Shown here: positions 17,733-26,046 of the stretch, piece by piece
Layout: each line of letters starts with the position of its first letter
Numbering within the stretch: position 1 is the stretch's first letter
DNA from: Paraglaciecola mesophila
GTDB lineage: Bacteria; Pseudomonadota; Gammaproteobacteria; Enterobacterales; Alteromonadaceae
Direction of reading: 5' to 3'
NCBI RefSeq assembly: GCF_009906955.1
Contig: NZ_CP047656.1
Coordinates: 1,567,501 to 1,631,500, forward strand
Length of the DNA stretch: 64,000 nucleotides
The notes under the pieces: model-generated
Database searches by the model: none
Seen by the model: only the letters and a program-made list of their open reading frames with translations
What the model was told of the DNA's origin: nothing
Position numbers and translations under genes: made by a program

Positions 17733-18296
17733 TTTCACCAATTGTGTCAAATATTCGACCGTTTTGACATAGTCTCTTTGGATCATGAGTTGCTGCTTTT
17801 TCTCAGCAGAAACCGGCAGTAACTCAAGCCACCGATACACAACCCACAAAGGGTCTTCAAAGAGAGGCTGCGGATAAAGCTCCTTGATTTCGGGGTACTT
17901 GTTGAATATCTCCATCAATCGTTGCCGTACCAGGCTTGAATCGATTTTTTCCTCTGGTTGCCAAACCTCTGACCAAGTGCATTGCCCGATTCGCAACCCA
18001 TCATGCTCTGTGACTACCTGCTCAATATTGAAGCACTTATCCCCCTCGACCGTAATTCCTAATAATCCGTCGTCAAGCAAATCAAAATCAATCACCTTAA
18101 CGTGAGTACCAACTGCGTGAATATGCTCATTTCGCTCCTTATCGCCCTTGGCGTTAAGCATGCAAATCCCAAAGCCTGTTTGCGTCGCACAGGCATTTTT
18201 CACCATACGAACATAACGTGGCTCAAAAATCCGTAACGCCATACGCCCATGGGGCAAAATATGTGCGGACAAAGGAAATAAAGGTAAAGTAATCAT
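17730..18296 (-). CDS. LON peptidase N-terminal (substrate-binding) domain protein
   Basis: A 188-residue cytoplasmic protein consisting only of a Lon N-domain (PF02190): LPLFPLSAHILPHGRMALRIFEPRYVRMVKNA at the start is the hallmark LPLFPL...PG...LxIFEPRY motif, with GVGT-like GTHVKVIDF later. No ATPase or protease domain is present; the length matches free-standing LON-domain proteins of about 190-200 residues. The role of these proteins is unknown; substrate or adaptor binding is a guess. It lies just upstream of, and on the same strand as, the ECF sigma gene and head-to-head with the lipid operon, so it may take part in the same response. Confidence 0.85.
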   Translation of the reverse strand: MITLPLFPLSAHILPHGRMALRIFEPRYVRMVKNACATQTGFGICMLNAKGDKERNEHIHAVGTHVKVIDFDLLDDGLLGITVEGDKCFNIEQVVTEHDGLRIGQCTWSEVWQPEEKIDSSLVRQRLMEIFNKYPEIKELYPQPLFEDPLWVVYRWLELLPVSAEKKQQLMIQRDYVKTVEYLTQLVK

Positions 18297-18384
18297 ATTC
18301 TAACTGATATCGATTTTTGCTGGTTTATGTGCCTTGATACGCTTGCTCAAGAATTTAGATCGCTCATATTTAGTTATTTCTTAG

Positions 18385-18414
18385 TGATCTAAAATGCTCA
18401 CTTTCCATTAGTAA
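18385..18414 (+). promoter_or_regulatory. Predicted ECF-sigma promoter of the lipid-modification operon
   Basis: TGATCT (18385-18390), 18 bp, then TAGTAA (18409-18414). This is the same -35 box and same spacing as the promoter in front of the sigma gene itself. Transcription should start near 18421, 35 bases before the first ATG. Confidence 0.6.
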
Positions 18415-18455
18415 TCAAAACACATTCCCGTAATCACGCTTTGACGGACACTTTA

Positions 18456-18878
18456 ATGGAAGCAATTGCGCACTTTGTCAATTTCTATAAAAAATTAGAC
18501 ACTCAGTCCCTCGCTGAACTTTCAAACCTTTACAGCGAGGACATCAAATTTATCGATCCTGTCACCCGGCATAATGGTTTGGCGGCGGTTCATCGCTACT
18601 TCGAACAGTTACTCGAAAACGTGGATGAATGCCGTTTTGAGATCTCCCAGGTGAATGATAATAATCCTAATGTTGTAGTTAATTGGGTCATGCATTTTTG
18701 CCATCCAAAACTTAAAGGCGGTAAAGAAATCAGCGTTGAAGGCATCAGCCAGTTAATCATAAAAGATGGCAAAGTTAGCTATCAGCGAGATTATTATGAC
18801 GTAGGCAGCATGCTTTACGAGCATATTCCTTTGCTGGGCTCAGTGATTCAATTTTTCAAAAAGCGACTCGCCTCATGA
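18456..18878 (+). CDS. NTF2/SnoaL-like protein, first gene of the ChrR-linked operon
   Basis: A 140-residue cytoplasmic protein of the nuclear-transport-factor-2/SnoaL fold: FVNFYKKLDTQSLAELSNLYSEDIKFIDPVTRHNGLAAVHRYFEQLL is the typical helix-strand opening, and VEGISQLIIKDGKVSYQRDYYDVG the typical closing strands. The family includes small isomerases and binding proteins; no specific activity can be assigned. An in-frame TTG 15 bases upstream (18441) could extend it, but GACGGA lies 7 bases before the ATG chosen here. Its stop overlaps the start of the SDR gene (ATGA), showing translational coupling. It is known to accompany SDR, FAD and CFA-like genes in marine gammaproteobacteria. Confidence 0.85.
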   Translation: MEAIAHFVNFYKKLDTQSLAELSNLYSEDIKFIDPVTRHNGLAAVHRYFEQLLENVDECRFEISQVNDNNPNVVVNWVMHFCHPKLKGGKEISVEGISQLIIKDGKVSYQRDYYDVGSMLYEHIPLLGSVIQFFKKRLAS

Positions 18879-19591
18879 AACGAATACTGATCACAGGTGC
18901 CACCTCCGGAATTGGGGAAGCACTGGTAAGACTCGCATCAGACAATGGCTATGAAGTGATCGCATGCGGACGCAACGCGGAAAAGTTAACCCGCCTAAGC
19001 GCTCTCGAGCATGTCATTGTTGAGCAGTTTGACGTCAGCGACAAACAGCAAACACAACTAAAATTAGACTCTGTTGATGCAGATATCTATGTGTTAAACG
19101 CTGGCGTATGTGAATACGTTCAATTAGACGATTTCGAACCTGAGATGTTCAGACGCGTATTTGAAGCCAATTTTTTTGGTGTCGTGAACTGTATTGACGC
19201 CCTACTCCCAAAATTCGTCGCCGGGGATCAATTACTCATTGTTGATAGCATGGCGCGACTATTACCCTTTACACAAAGCCAAGCATATGGGGCAAGTAAA
19301 GCCGCTTTGCATTATCTGACGAAAACGATGGAAGTGGACTTGGCCCCACGAGGGGTGATTGTTCAAAGCGCGTCCCCTGGGTTCGTTGAGACGCCGCTAA
19401 CAGATAAAAATGACTTTGATATGCCGATGCAGATAACGGCGAAAGAGGCAGCAGAAAGCATTTTAAAGGGCATTCAAAACCAATCTAGTAGTCTATATTT
19501 TCCAAAAATATTCGGCTTTATTTTGCGCTTTCTTTCACACTTACCCAACTCGATGAAAGTGGCCTTAAGCAAACGCATGAAAAATAAATAA
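18875..19591 (+). CDS. Short-chain dehydrogenase/reductase (SDR)
   Basis: A 238-residue NAD(P)-dependent oxidoreductase. The Rossmann motif is TGATSGIGE near residue 8 (classical TGxxxGIG), NAG is seen in YVLNAGVCEY, and the active site is Ser in VDSMA with Y-x3-K in AYGASKAALHYL. The ending PKIFGFILRFLSHLPNSMKVALSKRM is amphipathic and basic and could touch membrane. Substrate is not known; context suggests a modified fatty acid or other lipid. The start overlaps the previous stop by four bases, and the next gene follows after 16 bases. Confidence 0.92.
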   Translation: MKRILITGATSGIGEALVRLASDNGYEVIACGRNAEKLTRLSALEHVIVEQFDVSDKQQTQLKLDSVDADIYVLNAGVCEYVQLDDFEPEMFRRVFEANFFGVVNCIDALLPKFVAGDQLLIVDSMARLLPFTQSQAYGASKAALHYLTKTMEVDLAPRGVIVQSASPGFVETPLTDKNDFDMPMQITAKEAAESILKGIQNQSSSLYFPKIFGFILRFLSHLPNSMKVALSKRMKNK

Positions 19592-19607
19592 CAGGAAGCA
19601 AACCAAG

Positions 19608-20879
19608 ATGTCTAAACGAATAGCCATTGTCGGCAGTGGAATTTCAGGTTTGACCTGCGGCCATTTACTCCATAAAAACCATGATATCACGATATTCGAA
19701 GCCAACGACTACATAGGCGGCCATACAGCAACGAAAGACGTGACGATCAAAGGGCGAGATTACGCGATAGACACAGGTTTTATTGTTTTTAACGACTGGA
19801 CGTATCCACACTTCATTAAGCTAATGAATAAATTAGGGGTCAAAAGCCAGCCCACAGAAATGAGTTTTAGTGTCAAAAATGAGACGCAAAATATTGAATA
19901 TAATGGCAATACAATCAATAGCTTGTTCGCTCAAAGACGTAATATATTCCGCCCGCTATTTTGGCGTATTGTTAAGGATATCTTGCGCTTTAATAAGTTG
20001 TGTAAATCACAGAACATAGATGCGCTACCAAAGCAGCAAAACTTGTTTGGCTTTTTAACTGAGCATCGCTTTAGTGATGCCTTTATTTACAATTACATTT
20101 TACCTATGTGCGCGGCAATTTGGTCTACCAGCGTCGAAGATATAAAGGCGTTCCCATTTAAATTTTTTCTGCGATTTTTCAATAATCATGGTCTTTTGAA
20201 TATTACTGACAGACCCCAGTGGTATACCTTAATCGGTGGTTCACGAGAATACATTGCCCCACTGACCAAGGGTTTTGAAAATAGGATATTACTCAATGCA
20301 CCTGTTACCTCTGTAGTCAAAACAGAGCAAGGGTACCAAGTCAATAGTGCGCTGGGCAGTAACGTGTTCGATGAGGTGATATTTGCCTGCCATAGTGACC
20401 AGGCGTTGGCGATGCTAGACAATCAAGATATTCCTCAACGAGATACAATAAACGACATTTTGGGAGCAATAAGATACATTCCAAACGAAGTCGTATTGCA
20501 CACTGACGAAAGCGTGCTACCCAAACGGAAACTCGCTTGGGCCAGCTGGAACTACGGCATTTCTGACGCACAGAACGCGCATTTATCCCCAGCGGTATTA
20601 ACTTACAATATGAACATACTGCAATGTATCGATTCTAATACCACCTTTTGTGTCACCTTAAATGATCGCCAGTCAATAAACGACAAAGCTATACTCGGTG
20701 TGTACCAATATGCCCATCCACAATTCAATGATGATGCTATCAAAGCCCAAGCACGACGTAGCGAAATATCAGGCGTTGCAGGCCTGCACTTCTGTGGAGC
20801 CTATTGGTACAACGGTTTTCATGAAGACGGTGTGCTAAGTGCGTTAGACGTTTGCCTGCATTTTGGTGAAACCTTTTAA
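19608..20879 (+). CDS. FAD-dependent amine-oxidase-like oxidoreductase (NAD(P)/FAD-binding)
   Basis: A 423-residue flavoprotein. The N-terminal dinucleotide-binding motif is IAIVGSGISGLTCGHLL, followed by the acidic end of the strand (FEANDYIGGHTAT), and the C-terminal FAD contact is GLHFCGAYWYNGFHEDGVLSALD. This family always travels with DUF1365 and a cyclopropane-synthase-like methyltransferase; a related flavoprotein in R. sphaeroides acts as the desaturase in furan fatty acid formation (UfaD), as far as I recall. I infer a lipid desaturation or oxidation step here. Start has AGGAAG at good spacing. Its stop overlaps the next start by one base (TAATG). Confidence 0.9.
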   Translation: MSKRIAIVGSGISGLTCGHLLHKNHDITIFEANDYIGGHTATKDVTIKGRDYAIDTGFIVFNDWTYPHFIKLMNKLGVKSQPTEMSFSVKNETQNIEYNGNTINSLFAQRRNIFRPLFWRIVKDILRFNKLCKSQNIDALPKQQNLFGFLTEHRFSDAFIYNYILPMCAAIWSTSVEDIKAFPFKFFLRFFNNHGLLNITDRPQWYTLIGGSREYIAPLTKGFENRILLNAPVTSVVKTEQGYQVNSALGSNVFDEVIFACHSDQALAMLDNQDIPQRDTINDILGAIRYIPNEVVLHTDESVLPKRKLAWASWNYGISDAQNAHLSPAVLTYNMNILQCIDSNTTFCVTLNDRQSINDKAILGVYQYAHPQFNDDAIKAQARRSEISGVAGLHFCGAYWYNGFHEDGVLSALDVCLHFGETF

Positions 20880-21619
20880 TGCAAAGCGCAATTTATCAAG
20901 GCCGCGTATTTCATGCGCGCCATTTCCCCAAGAAGCATGCGTTTAACTACGACATATTTCTCATGTGGTTAAAATTAGATGAAATAGCAGAAATTGAACA
21001 AAGCGTGCGATTTTTTTCAATCTCGAGATGGGCACCACTGCGATTTAAAAGACAAGATTACCTAGGTGACAACAGCGAGCCGCTGCAAGAAAGTGTGCTT
21101 AAACGTATGAACGAGCTTGCCGGCAGCCCAAACGAAAACCCACTTTGTGGAGATGTATATTTACTAGGACAAGTACGTACCTTTGGCCTGTACTTTAGTC
21201 CAGTCAATTTTTATTACCTGCGCCAAAGCAACGGTAGTTACAGCCATATGTTAGCAGAAGTCAGTAATACCCCATGGAATCAGCGGCACCACTATTTAGT
21301 CGATTTAAATAACCAGCAAGATACTCAAAAAGCATTTCATGTTTCCCCATTTAACCCCTTAGACATGCAGTACCAATGGTCGGTTATGCAACCAAATCAA
21401 AAACTTAACTTGACCTTGAAATGTGTAAAAAATGTGACTCATTTAGATACAGGATTAAATTTAAATCGCATTGAACTGAACTCAAAATCTCTTACGCGCG
21501 TACTAATGTCTATTCCCAGTATGGCGCTAAGAACAGTAATCGGGATTTACTGGCAAGCCATTAAACTCTTTATTAAACGTGTGCCTTTTTACGCTCACGC
21601 AACGCAAGGTAAGAAGTAA
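20879..21619 (+). CDS. DUF1365 family protein
   Basis: A 246-residue protein of the DUF1365 family. It begins SAIYQGRVFHARHFPKKHAFNYDIFLMWLKLDEI, the family's conserved opening (Y-x-G-x-V-x-H-x-R...P-x-x-H-x-F-x-Y), and has VRTFGLYFSPVNFYYL and YLVDL... MQYQW later. The function is not established; it always sits between the amine-oxidase-like flavoprotein and the CFA-like methyltransferase, so a part in the same lipid modification is likely. Overlaps the previous stop by one base. Confidence 0.92.
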   Translation: MQSAIYQGRVFHARHFPKKHAFNYDIFLMWLKLDEIAEIEQSVRFFSISRWAPLRFKRQDYLGDNSEPLQESVLKRMNELAGSPNENPLCGDVYLLGQVRTFGLYFSPVNFYYLRQSNGSYSHMLAEVSNTPWNQRHHYLVDLNNQQDTQKAFHVSPFNPLDMQYQWSVMQPNQKLNLTLKCVKNVTHLDTGLNLNRIELNSKSLTRVLMSIPSMALRTVIGIYWQAIKLFIKRVPFYAHATQGKK

Positions 21620-21620
21620 T

Positions 21621-22874
21621 ATGATGAACAGCGAACAGACACTCCAAGCAGTCGAGTCTCTTTCATGGCAAGACAAAGTTAGCCGTCAAATCATGTTGAA
21701 AATATTCGCCAGCCTACCTGAAGGCGAAATGGTTATTAAAGAAAACGGCGTACTGGTAGATGTTTTTGGTGAGAAAGGCTCTGACCTACACGCAGAAATT
21801 AACTTTATTGATTTGCGCGCCTACCGCCATTTACTGTTTGGTGGCAGTATCGCCTCAGGCGAAACCTACACTGACGGCATGTGGACAACACCTAACTTGA
21901 CCAATGTTATTCGTATTTTCGCTCGAAACTTGCCCATGTTAGACCGCTGGGAAGGGAAAATGGAATGGCTCGCCCTGCCGCTCAGAAAGATAAGTCATCT
22001 AGCGAGACGCAACTCGACTAGTCAAGCCAAAAAGAATATTGCGGATCACTACGACCTAGGCAACAAGTTATATAGCCGTTTTCTCGATGAAACCATGATG
22101 TACTCTTCGGCTATCTATCCTGACCAAGACGCAGACTTACATCAAGCACAGCAACACAAACTTAAAACCATCTGTGAAAAACTACAGCTTAACGCGAGTG
22201 ATCACTTACTGGAAATTGGCACTGGCTGGGGTGGGCTAGCCGTTTATGCCGCCAAGCACTATGGCTGTAAAGTCACGACAACAACGATCTCTGAAGAACA
22301 ATATCGTTTCGCTGAGCAGTGGGTTACCAAAGAAAATTTACATGACAAGATAACGCTACTCAAGAAAGACTACCGTTTACTTGATGGGCAATACGACAAG
22401 CTTGTCTCCATTGAAATGATTGAGGCCGTAGGCAAAGAATATTTACCCACATTTTTCGAGCAATGCTCTAACCGACTCAAAAAAGATGGCCTTATGTTAT
22501 TGCAGGCGATCACCATCAGCGATCAACGTTTGAACAGTTATGCCAAAAGTGTGGATTTTATCCAAAAGCATATCTTTCCCGGCGGTTTTCTGCCCTCTCA
22601 GCTGTTGATTAATCAACATCTGAAAAAACACACAAATATGATGATCCGCGATTTGCATGACATTGGTCTGGATTACGCAAGAACATTACAACATTGGCAT
22701 CAAGCGTTTAATGACAATATCGATGCCCTAGCCAAAGACGGCTACGACGAACGGTTTGGCAATATGTGGCGATACTATTTTAGCTACTGTGAGGGAGGGT
22801 TCTTAGAACGTACTATCAGTACCGTACAATTAGTGCTGAGCAAACCAGCATACAGCGCCCCACTTCGCCGTTAA
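21621..22874 (+). CDS. Cyclopropane-fatty-acyl-phospholipid synthase family methyltransferase
   Basis: A 417-residue SAM-dependent methyltransferase acting on unsaturated acyl chains of membrane phospholipids. It shows the family N-terminal domain, then IADHYDLGNKLYSRFLDETMMYSSA, the SAM-binding LLEIGTGWGGLAVYAA, and the active-site region VSIEMIEAVGKEYL with HIFPGGFLPS. It may make cyclopropane fatty acids, or, by analogy with UfaM of R. sphaeroides, methylated precursors of furan fatty acids. Two Met codons in tandem (21621, 21624) follow an AAGGTAAGAAG ribosome site located in the end of the DUF1365 gene; a longer in-frame start at 21579 is unlikely as it has no ribosome site and overlaps DUF1365 by 40 bases. 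Confidence 0.92.
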   Translation: MMNSEQTLQAVESLSWQDKVSRQIMLKIFASLPEGEMVIKENGVLVDVFGEKGSDLHAEINFIDLRAYRHLLFGGSIASGETYTDGMWTTPNLTNVIRIFARNLPMLDRWEGKMEWLALPLRKISHLARRNSTSQAKKNIADHYDLGNKLYSRFLDETMMYSSAIYPDQDADLHQAQQHKLKTICEKLQLNASDHLLEIGTGWGGLAVYAAKHYGCKVTTTTISEEQYRFAEQWVTKENLHDKITLLKKDYRLLDGQYDKLVSIEMIEAVGKEYLPTFFEQCSNRLKKDGLMLLQAITISDQRLNSYAKSVDFIQKHIFPGGFLPSQLLINQHLKKHTNMMIRDLHDIGLDYARTLQHWHQAFNDNIDALAKDGYDERFGNMWRYYFSYCEGGFLERTISTVQLVLSKPAYSAPLRR

Positions 22875-22877
22875 CCC

Positions 22878-23402
22878 ATGAGACCCCTTATTTCTCTGGC
22901 GATTAAGTGCGCGCTGTTGTTCCCTTTTTTCTTAAGTGCTTCGCCGATAGATACACTGAAACCTGTAGGCAGTGCAAGGTTGTCTGTACTGTTTTGGGAC
23001 ATATATCAATCAACTCTCTACAGTGCTGACGGCTCCTTTTCTCGCGATGATCTTCTGCCAGAAAGCCAGCGGCGCCTCGCACTCAACATTCAGTATTTAC
23101 GCGATATTGAGGCTGATGAGCTAATAGAAGCCACCGCCGATGAATGGGATAAGTTAGGCGTGCTCAAAGCGACCTACCAACCTTGGTTAACCCAACTTGC
23201 AGCAATATGGCCGGATATTCAGGAAAACGACGAACTGTTATTTGTACTGGACGACGCTGAAAACGGCATATTCTATTTTAATCACAGCGAGATAGGCCGT
23301 GTTGACAGCCCTGAGTTTGCCAAGCAGTTCTTGCGTATTTGGTTAGATCCCCAGTCTAGCTACCCTAAATTACGCAATAAATTAATCGGACGAGCAAAAT
23401 AG
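22878..23402 (+). CDS. Chalcone isomerase-like protein, exported
   Basis: A 174-residue protein with an N-terminal signal peptide (MRPLISLAIKCALLFPFFLSASP). The mature part contains VGSARLSVLFWDIYQSTLYSADGSF and a closing region AKQFLRIWLDPQSSYPKLRNKLIG, typical of bacterial chalcone-isomerase-like proteins, which share the fold of plant fatty-acid-binding CHI-like proteins. Catalysis of flavonoid chemistry is very unlikely; binding of fatty acids or lipids is more plausible. It starts 3 bases after the methyltransferase stop and is the first exported member of the operon. Confidence 0.87.
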   Translation: MRPLISLAIKCALLFPFFLSASPIDTLKPVGSARLSVLFWDIYQSTLYSADGSFSRDDLLPESQRRLALNIQYLRDIEADELIEATADEWDKLGVLKATYQPWLTQLAAIWPDIQENDELLFVLDDAENGIFYFNHSEIGRVDSPEFAKQFLRIWLDPQSSYPKLRNKLIGRAK

Positions 23403-23410
23403 GAGCATAT

Positions 23411-23971
23411 ATGGCTATCTTTAAAGTGCTGGCATTTTCAACAAGCCTTATTCTAGTTAGTGGGTGTAGCACGTCGATTGATGATTATCGCGACACAAGC
23501 CCTACTTTCTCTTTGAAAAGCTATTTTGATGGTGAGCTAACGGCATGGGGTATAGTGCAAGATTATTCAGGAAAACTTACGCGGCGTTTTTGTGTTGATA
23601 TCACCGCCACATGGCAAGGGAATAACGGCCAACTTCACGAATCATTTTATTTTAACGACGGCACTCGCCAAACCCGAATATGGAACGTCAAGGTTGCGCC
23701 GGATCAAAGCGTAACAGGCACCGCAGGGGACGTTGTAGGCCAAGCAACCGGTCACTCACAAGGCAGCGCTTTTAACTGGCAATACACCTTAACAGTACCT
23801 ATTGATGGCACTGAGTATGATTTTGCTATTGATGATTGGATGTACGCTTTAGACGACGAGCGCATGATGAATCGTTCGTACATGAAAAAATTTGGGGTAA
23901 CAGTGGCTGAGTTTTCGATCTTCTTCGATAAAAGCGCCCGTCTTCCCTCGTGTGATAGCCAAACAGAATAA
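23411..23971 (+). CDS. DUF3833 lipoprotein
   Basis: A 186-residue lipoprotein: hydrophobic signal with lipobox LVSGC (Cys19) and then STSIDDY. The DUF3833 pattern is seen in LKSYFDGELTAWGIVQDYSGKLTRRFCVDITATWQGN and DDWMYALDDERMMNRSYMKKFGVTVAEFSIFF, a lipocalin-like beta-barrel outline. It is the last gene of the operon, 8 bases after the previous one, with a terminator just behind. It may carry or bind the modified lipid at the outer membrane; function unproven. Confidence 0.9.
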   Translation: MAIFKVLAFSTSLILVSGCSTSIDDYRDTSPTFSLKSYFDGELTAWGIVQDYSGKLTRRFCVDITATWQGNNGQLHESFYFNDGTRQTRIWNVKVAPDQSVTGTAGDVVGQATGHSQGSAFNWQYTLTVPIDGTEYDFAIDDWMYALDDERMMNRSYMKKFGVTVAEFSIFFDKSARLPSCDSQTE

Positions 23972-24000
23972 TAAAAGAAAGCGACGCCGCTTTCTTTTAT
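23971..24000. terminator. Bidirectional terminator between DUF3833 gene and pomB
   Basis: Perfect 13-bp inverted repeat ATAAAAGAAAGCG/CGCTTTCTTTTAT with a 4-base loop, A-rich on one side and T-rich on the other. Serves both the operon on the plus strand and pomB on the minus strand. Confidence 0.88.
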
Positions 24001-24022
24001 TTCATTCTCGACTCAGCAAGTA

Positions 24023-24940
24023 TTACTCAACGACGGATATAGGCTCAGACTCTTTCGCTTTACCTTGTTTAACCGCTATTTCGACCCGGCGGTTGCGGCT
24101 TCTCGCTTGAGCATCATCTTCACCTAACAAAGGAGCCGTATCCGCTTTACCAATGACAGCCATCCGTCCTTCGTCAAAGCCCGGTGCCTTGCGCAACTCT
24201 TCGGCGACGGCTACCGCGCGCTGCGCCGACAAGTCCCAGTTAGACCGATAGAGTTCATTTGAAATCACCAAACTGTCACTGTGACCAGAGATCTCTATAT
24301 CACCCGGCATATCAGCAAGTAAGGTCCCTATTTTGCGTAAAATCGGCTTAAACTGTGGCTGTAAAAATGCAGAACCGGCAGAAAATGAGCCGTTCTCTCG
24401 GATACGGATGATCAATTGCTGACCCAGCGATTCCATTTCGATCGCCCCATCTAAAATTTCTTTTTCCAGTTGCTGTGCCACCTTCTTCATTTGCTTAGCC
24501 ACTTCTTCTTGGCTAGCCGCGGTTTTTGCACTGGATTGCTCGCTTGCCGTTTGCTGAGCAGCACCGCCTTTTTGCTCGCCTCGTTGTTTTTGGCGCCCAC
24601 CAGCGGAGTCTTCATTCCCCGCTTGAAATTCTAACATCTGCTGGGTCATTTCTATGGTTTGCTGCTGAATGGTTTCAATGGGTGTAGGATCAGGTCGACC
24701 CGGCCTAAACTCCATCGCGATCACGCTGGTGCCTTTAGGAATGTCTTTTACTTCAATTTTATTTTGCACACCAAAGGCAAACTTCATTGAGCCGGCAATT
24801 TGTTTAAATTTGAGCACGTCCATTTCTGAGAATGACAACAACAAAACAAAAAAGCACATCAACAGTGACATTAAATCAGCGAATGTCCCCATCCACGCAG
24901 GTAGCCCTGGAGGGGGGCATTTTGGGCATTCGTCGTCCAT
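24023..24940 (-). CDS. pomB: Sodium-type flagellar motor protein PomB (MotB family)
   Basis: A 305-residue inner-membrane stator protein. After a short cytoplasmic part (ECPKCPPPGLPAWMGTFADLMSLLMCFFVLLLSF) comes one transmembrane helix with the ion-binding Asp22 in TFADLM. The PPPG-PAWMGTFADLMSLL form is that of sodium-driven PomB. A long Q/K/S-rich linker (110-165) leads to the C-terminal OmpA-like peptidoglycan-binding domain (IEISGHSDS...NWDLSAQRAVAVAEEL...RSRNRRVEI). Length matches Vibrio PomB (315). Start lies 4 bases after the pomA stop. Confidence 0.96.
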   Translation of the reverse strand: MDDECPKCPPPGLPAWMGTFADLMSLLMCFFVLLLSFSEMDVLKFKQIAGSMKFAFGVQNKIEVKDIPKGTSVIAMEFRPGRPDPTPIETIQQQTIEMTQQMLEFQAGNEDSAGGRQKQRGEQKGGAAQQTASEQSSAKTAASQEEVAKQMKKVAQQLEKEILDGAIEMESLGQQLIIRIRENGSFSAGSAFLQPQFKPILRKIGTLLADMPGDIEISGHSDSLVISNELYRSNWDLSAQRAVAVAEELRKAPGFDEGRMAVIGKADTAPLLGEDDAQARSRNRRVEIAVKQGKAKESEPISVVE

Positions 24941-24943
24941 CAG

Positions 24944-25708
24944 TTACGCATCTTCCGTGGCAGTGCCACGCTTGCTGGCTGCCAGATAATTTTTCAAAAT
25001 ACCTTCAATAACACGAGGGTTCTGGCCATCGGCTATGCCGATAATGCCATCGAGAATCAGGCTCTGATTTAATTTCTCTTCCACCGCTCTGTTACCTAAT
25101 TTCTCAGCAATAGGTAAACATATCACGTTAGCTAAAACAGCCCCGTAAAGTGTGGTTAATAGGGCAACCGCCATTGCTGGCCCTATAGACTTTGGGTCAT
25201 CCATGTTTGACAACATGGCAACCAAACCAATGAGTGTACCAATCATTCCCATGGCTGGTGCGACATCCCCCATGCTTTTAAAAATAGTTGCCCCAAAATC
25301 GTGGCGCTCTGTGGTCATTGAAATATCTTTAGCCAACGTCGCACGTACCACATCCACATCGTGACCGTCGACCAGCATATCGACCCCCTTTTGCATAAAC
25401 TCGTTTTCGATCTGTGCTTCTTCTAAGGCTAAAAAACCGCCTTTGCGAGCAGCATCGGCCATTTCAACGATTTTTTCGATTTGAGATTCAGGCGATTCAA
25501 TTTTAAACATGAAGGCTTTGCCAGCCACTTTGCCCGCACCAAAAAATTGTCCGAGGGTGAATTGGGATAACACAACGAACAAACTACCGCAGACGACGAT
25601 CAATATTGAAGGCACGTTAAAAAACATGCCTAAATCACCGCCCAGAACCATCGCCATGATCACAAACCCGATTGCGCCAATCATGCCTATAAGGGTTGCT
25701 AAATCCAC
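24944..25708 (-). CDS. pomA: Sodium-type flagellar motor protein PomA (MotA family)
   Basis: A 254-residue inner-membrane protein with four transmembrane segments (about 5-22, 30-48, 150-170, 180-203), the partner of PomB in the stator of the polar flagellum. The cytoplasmic loop holds the charged residues that touch FliG, and the third helix starts with GDVAPAMGMIGTLIGLVAML, the MotA family signature. Size equals Vibrio PomA (253). The pomAB pair standing divergent to xseB-ispA-dxs is the typical Vibrio/Shewanella/Alteromonas order. Confidence 0.97.
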   Translation of the reverse strand: MDLATLIGMIGAIGFVIMAMVLGGDLGMFFNVPSILIVVCGSLFVVLSQFTLGQFFGAGKVAGKAFMFKIESPESQIEKIVEMADAARKGGFLALEEAQIENEFMQKGVDMLVDGHDVDVVRATLAKDISMTTERHDFGATIFKSMGDVAPAMGMIGTLIGLVAMLSNMDDPKSIGPAMAVALLTTLYGAVLANVICLPIAEKLGNRAVEEKLNQSLILDGIIGIADGQNPRVIEGILKNYLAASKRGTATEDA

Positions 25709-26046
25709 ATTGTACTCCCATCAAAAAAGTGTGTTACGCGAAACAAAAATGGCCCAGCACTAAAAGCGGCCTGATGATATCCAACGAAATACCAAAATAT
25801 GCATTTTAGGTTGTTGACTTGGCTAATCATTTTATCGACAAAGTTTAAATATTCTATAGTACTTAGCGATAATTCCTATCTAATCAAATACAAACTACCC
25901 CACTGTTCTTGTGATAAGTAGGCAATCAAGAGACAATCCGTACCAGGTTAGCGTGCGGCGCTATGAAAAAGGTTTGACCACTATTTAGCCCTCAGGTAAG
26001 GTGCGCTCAACTCGCAAAAGAGCAGAAATATAAAGAAGCAATTACT
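25709..26046. other. Divergent intergenic region pomA / xseB
   Basis: About 340 bases, A/T-rich in the middle (25840-25900), presumably containing promoters for both directions. No ORF or RNA gene of quality and no clear -35/-10 pair that I would defend. Confidence 0.4.
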
